Origin: Zeus faber
Taxonomy: Eukaryota; Chordata; Actinopteri; Zeiformes; Zeidae
NCBI GenBank assembly: GCA_960531495.1
Contig: OY482855.1
Coordinates: 434,001 to 498,000, forward strand
Direction of reading: 5' to 3'
DNA: 64,000 nt
Below the pieces are notes generated by a model. The model saw only the letters and a program-made list of their open reading frames with translations, was not told where the DNA came from and did no database searches. Position 1 is the first letter of the stretch, and each line of letters opens with the position of its first letter. This document shows, piece after piece, positions 60,041 to 64,000 of the stretch. Both the position numbers and the translations under genes were made by a program.

Positions 60041-63000
60041 CTCTCAGATTTCTATGCCCATCTAACATGTATTTGTGGAGTTAGGATCATTTTCATCATA
60101 GTGTGCACATGTGGGAAAAAACGCATTTTCAGCCGATTTAAACGTCGAAAAGGGGAATTGGTTAAACGCTTCAGTCATTACTCTGTGTGACAGTGTCAGA
60201 CAGTTTAAATACAATGGTGAACTAGTATATGCTGCTAAAGTGTTGTTTGTCAACCAGTTTTAGGCCCATCTAACATGTATTTGTCGAGTTATGATCATTT
60301 TCATCATTATGTGTACATGTGGGAAAAAACGCATTTTCAGCCGATTTAAACGTCGAAAAGGGGAATTGCTTGACCGCTTCAGTCATTACTCTGTGTGACA
60401 GTGTCAGACAGTTTAATTACAATGGTGAACTAGTATATGCTGCTAAAGCGTTGTTTGTCAAACAGTTTTAGGCCCATACAACATGTATTTGTCGAGGTAT
60501 GAGCATTTTCAGAACATTGGACGGTTTGCTGTCTAGCTGAATTAGAGAAACACCGAACCATTGTCTCTTCAGAGGTGAATGATTCAGAATGCTGCAGTAC
60601 AGCATAGAAATTTTATTAATATGATGAACTATTATGTGCTTCTTAAGTGTTTCTCACAGATTTCTAGGCCCATCTAACATGTATTTGTGGAGTTATGATC
60701 ATTTTCATCATTGTGTGCACATGTGGGAAAAAACGCATTTTCAGCCGATTTAAACGTCGAAAAGGGGAATTGGTTAAACGCTTCAGTCATTACTCTGTGT
60801 GACAGTGTCAGACAGTTTAAATACAATGGTGAACTAGTATATGCTGCTAAAGTGTTGTTTGTCAACCAGTTTTAGGCCAATCTAACATGTATTTGTCGAG
60901 TTATGATCATTTTCATCATTATGTGTACATGTGGGAAAACACGCATTTTCAGCCGATTTAAACGTCGAAAAGGGGAATTGCTTAAACGCTTCAGTCATTA
61001 CTCTGTGTGACAGTGTCAGACAGTTTAATTACAATGGTGAACTAGTATATGCTGCTAAAGCGTTGTTTGTCAAACAGTTTTAGGCCCATACAACATGTAT
61101 TTGTCGAGGAATGAGCATTTTCAGAACATTGGACGGTTTGCTGTCTAGCTGAATTAGAGAAACACCGAACCATTGTCTCTTCAGAGGTGAATGATTCAGA
61201 ATGCTGCAGTACAGCATAGAAATTTTATTAATATGATGAACTATTATGTGCTTCCTAAGTTTTTCTCTCAGATTTCTATGCCCATCTAACATGTATTTCT
61301 GATGTTATGATCATTTTCAGAACTTGTGACGGTTTGCTGTCTAACTGAATTAGAGAAACACCGAACCATTGTCTCTTCAGAGGTGAATGATTCAGAATGC
61401 TGCAGTACAGCATAGAAATTTAATTAATATGAAGAACTATTATGTGCTTCTTAAGTGTTTCTCACAGATTTCTAGGCCCATCTAACATGTATTTGTCGAG
61501 TTATGATTATTTTCATCATTGTGTGCACATGTGGGAAAAAACGCATTTTCAGCCGATTTAAACGTCGAAAAGGGGAATTGGTTAAACGCTTCAGTCATTA
61601 CTCTGTGTGACAGTGTCAGACAGTTTAATTACAATGGTGAACTAGTATATGCTGCTAAAGCGTTGTTTGTCAAACAGTTTTAGGCCCATACAACATGTAT
61701 TTGTCGAGGTATGAGCATTTTCAGAACATTGGACGGTTTGCTGTCTAGCTGAATTAGAGAAACACCGAACCATTGTCTATTCAGAGGTGAATGATTCAGA
61801 ATGCTGTAGTAGAGCATAGAAATTTTATTAATATGATGAACTATTATGTGCTTCCTAAGTTTTTCTCTCAGATTTCTATGCCCATCTAACATGTATTTGT
61901 GGAGTTAGGATCATTTTCATCATAGTGTGCACATGTGGGAAAAAACGCATTTTCAGCCGATTTAAACGTCGAAAAGGGGAATTGGTTAAACGCTTCAGTC
62001 ATTACTCTGTGTGACAGTGTCAGACAGTTTAAATACAATGGTGAACTAGTATATGCTGCTAAAGTGTTGTTTGTCAACCAGTTTTAGGCCCATCTAACAT
62101 GTATTTGTCGAGTTATGATCATTTTCATCATTATGTGTACATGTGGGAAAAAACGCATTTTCAGCCGATTTAAACGTCGAAAAGGGGAATTGCTTGACCG
62201 CTTCAGTCATTACTCTGTGTGACAGTGTCAGACAGTTTAATTACAATGGTGAACTAGTATATGCTGCTAAAGCGTTGTTTGTCAAACAGTTTTAGGCCCA
62301 TACAACATGTATTTGTCGAGGTATGAGCATTTTCAGAACATTGGACGGTTTGCTGTCTAGCTGAATTAGAGAAACACCGAACCATTGTCTCTTCAGAGGT
62401 GAATGATTCAGAATGCTGCAGTACAGCATAGAAATTTTATTAATATGATGAACTATTATGTGCTTCTTAAGTGTTTCTCACAGATTTCTAGGCCCATCTA
62501 ACATGTATTTGTGGAGTTATGATCATTTTCATCATTGTGTGCACATGTGGGAAAAAACGCATTTTCAGCCGATTTAAACGTCGAAAAGGGGAATTGGTTA
62601 AACGCTTCAGTCATTACTCTGTGTGACAGTGTCAGACAGTTTAAATACAATGGTGAACTAGTATATGCTGCTAAAGTGTTGTTTGTCAACCAGTTTTAGG
62701 CCAATCTAACATGTATTTGTCGAGTTATGATCATTTTCATCATTATGTGTACATGTGGGAAAACACGCATTTTCAGCCGATTTAAACGTCGAAAAGGGGA
62801 ATTGCTTAAACGCTTCAGTCATTACTCTGTGTGACAGTGTCAGACAGTTTAATTACAATGGTGAACTAGTATATGCTGCTAAAGCGTTGTTTGTCAAACA
62901 GTTTTAGGCCCATACAACATGTATTTGTCGAGGAATGAGCATTTTCAGAACATTGGACGGTTTGCTGTCTAGCTGAATTAGAGAAACACCGAACCATTGT

Positions 63001-63503
63001 CTCTTCAGAGGTGAATGATTCAGAATGCTGCAGTACAGCATAGAAATTTTATTAATATGATGAACTATTATGTGCTTCCTAAGTTTTTCTCTCAGATTTC
63101 TATGCCCATCTAACATGTATTTCTGATGTTATGATCATTTTCAGAACTTGTGACGGTTTGCTGTCTAACTGAATTAGAGAAACACCGAACCATTGTCTCT
63201 TCAGAGGTGAATGATTCAGAATGCTGCAGTACAGCATAGAAATTTAATTAATATGAAGAACTATTATGTGCTTCTTAAGTGTTTCTCACAGATTTCTAGG
63301 CCCATCTAACATGTATTTGTCGAGTTATGATTATTTTCATCATTGTGTGCACATGTGGGAAAAAACGCATTTTCAGCCGATTTAAACGTCGAAAAGGGGA
63401 ATTGGTTAAACGCTTCAGTCATTACTCTGTGTGACAGTGTCAGACAGTTTAATTACAATGGTGAACTAGTATATGCTGCTAAAGCGTTGTTTGTCAAACA
63501 GTT
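59856..63503 (+). repeat. 1,824-bp tandem duplication within the satellite
   Basis: Two copies, 59,856-61,679 and 61,680-63,503. Private variants are shared: GTTAGGATCAT with CATCATAGTG, TTGACCGCTTC, TAGGCCAATC with AAAACACGC, and ATGAAGAACT. The length equals 5 A + 4 B. Confidence 0.88.
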
Positions 63504-64000
63504 TTAGGCCCATACAACATGTATTTGTCGAGGTATGAGCATTTTCAGAACATTGGACGGTTTGCTGTCTAGCTGAATTAGAGAAACACCGAACCATTGT
63601 CTCTTCAGAGGTGAATGATTCAGAATGCTGCAGTACAGCATAGAAATTTTATTAATATGATGAACTATTATGTGCTTCTTAAGTGTTTCTCACAGATTTC
63701 TAGGCCCATCTAACATGTATTTGTGGAGTTATGATCATTTTCATCATTGTGTGCACATGTGGGAAAAAACGCATTTTCAGCCGATTTAAACGTCGAAAAG
63801 GGGAATTGGTTAAACGCTTCAGTCATTACTCTGTGTGACAGTGTCAGACAGTTTAAATACAATGGTGAACTAGTATATGCTGCTAAAGTGTTGTTTGTCA
63901 ACCAGTTTTAGGCCCATCTAACATGTATTTGTCGAGTTATGATCATTTTCATCATTATGTGTACATGTGGGAAAAAACGCATTTTCAGCCGATTTAAACG

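Larger units (their letters stand above)
51531..64000 (+). repeat. Satellite array, homogenised right part with higher-order repeats
   Basis: Modules A (208 bp) and B (196 bp) alternate in irregular strings. The head here reads CCCATCTAACATGTATTTGT or CCCATACAACATG. The order of A and B repeats at a 4,860-bp spacing from about 52,225, and a 1,824-bp block repeats from about 59,856. Monomers within a class differ at only a few positions. The array continues past the window end. The repeated 63- and 70-codon minus frames are by-products of the monomer sequence. Confidence 0.95.

Noticed and set aside
51542..63901. Dozens of near-identical 63- and 70-codon minus frames, suggesting a multicopy peptide gene
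   Set aside because: They repeat at the satellite module spacing, and the left array shows other frames open on the other strand. Identity follows from homogenised DNA, with no sign of codon-level constraint.
46383..64000. CRISPR-like array
   Set aside because: Units are about 200 bp with no short repeat/variable spacer structure, and the context is eukaryotic.
46383..64000. CENP-B box in the satellite
   Set aside because: The TTCGACGTTTAAATCGG region has a TTCG and a CGG but not the spacing of the CENP-B box, so I do not claim one.

Overview
The window looks like repeat-dominated chromosomal DNA from a teleost fish. The evidence is a Ty3/gypsy element of the kind common in fish, an endogenous retrovirus (ERV) with a tRNA-Trp primer site, a hAT transposon remnant, a decayed multi-exon gene resembling a fish SGNH-hydrolase-like family, a dispersed fish repeat core near 26.7 kb, and CA microsatellites. 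All family names are from recognition of motifs; no search was run. No bacterial, plasmid or phage feature is present. Most long open frames are by-products of stop-poor tandem repeats.

Layout. 1-19,712: one low-complexity array built on GAAA and GATT words, with nested segmental duplications of about 0.4, 0.9 and 2.5 kb. 19,713-22,600: CA repeats and an internally deleted Ty3/gypsy element with a perfect 5-bp target duplication (GTACA). 22,600-29,200: mostly non-coding sequence with one SANT/Myb-like terminal exon, a long foldback element (25,318-25,787), a dispersed fish repeat and a pseudogene with a GDSH active-site-like motif. 29,200-31,153: a minus-strand retroviral remnant and copies of a roughly 400-bp fish repeat facing each other. 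31,154 to about 39,880: a minus-strand ERV reading, from right to left, 5' LTR, primer site, leader, gag with a zinc knuckle, protease, reverse transcriptase, RNase H, integrase and part of env. It carries stops and frameshifts and has no second LTR in this window. 39,880-46,380: the same dispersed repeat, a LINE-like fragment, a hAT remnant and unassigned sequence. 46,383-64,000: a satellite array that runs off the window.

The satellite has two modules, A (208 bp) and B (196 bp in the right part, about 252 bp in the left part), that share their first ~50 bp. The left 5 kb is diverged. The right 12 kb is highly homogenised and contains a 4,860-bp higher-order repeat (arithmetically 13 A + 11 B) and a 1,824-bp block (5 A + 4 B) in tandem. 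This is the most notable structure in the window and resembles the organisation of centromeric or pericentromeric satellites, though position on the chromosome cannot be told from sequence alone.

No gene here looks intact, and the genes do not form a pathway. I found no convincing new functional system. The interest lies in repeat architecture and in the ERV: its Trp primer site, the gag-stop-protease arrangement in one frame, and the repeated leader.
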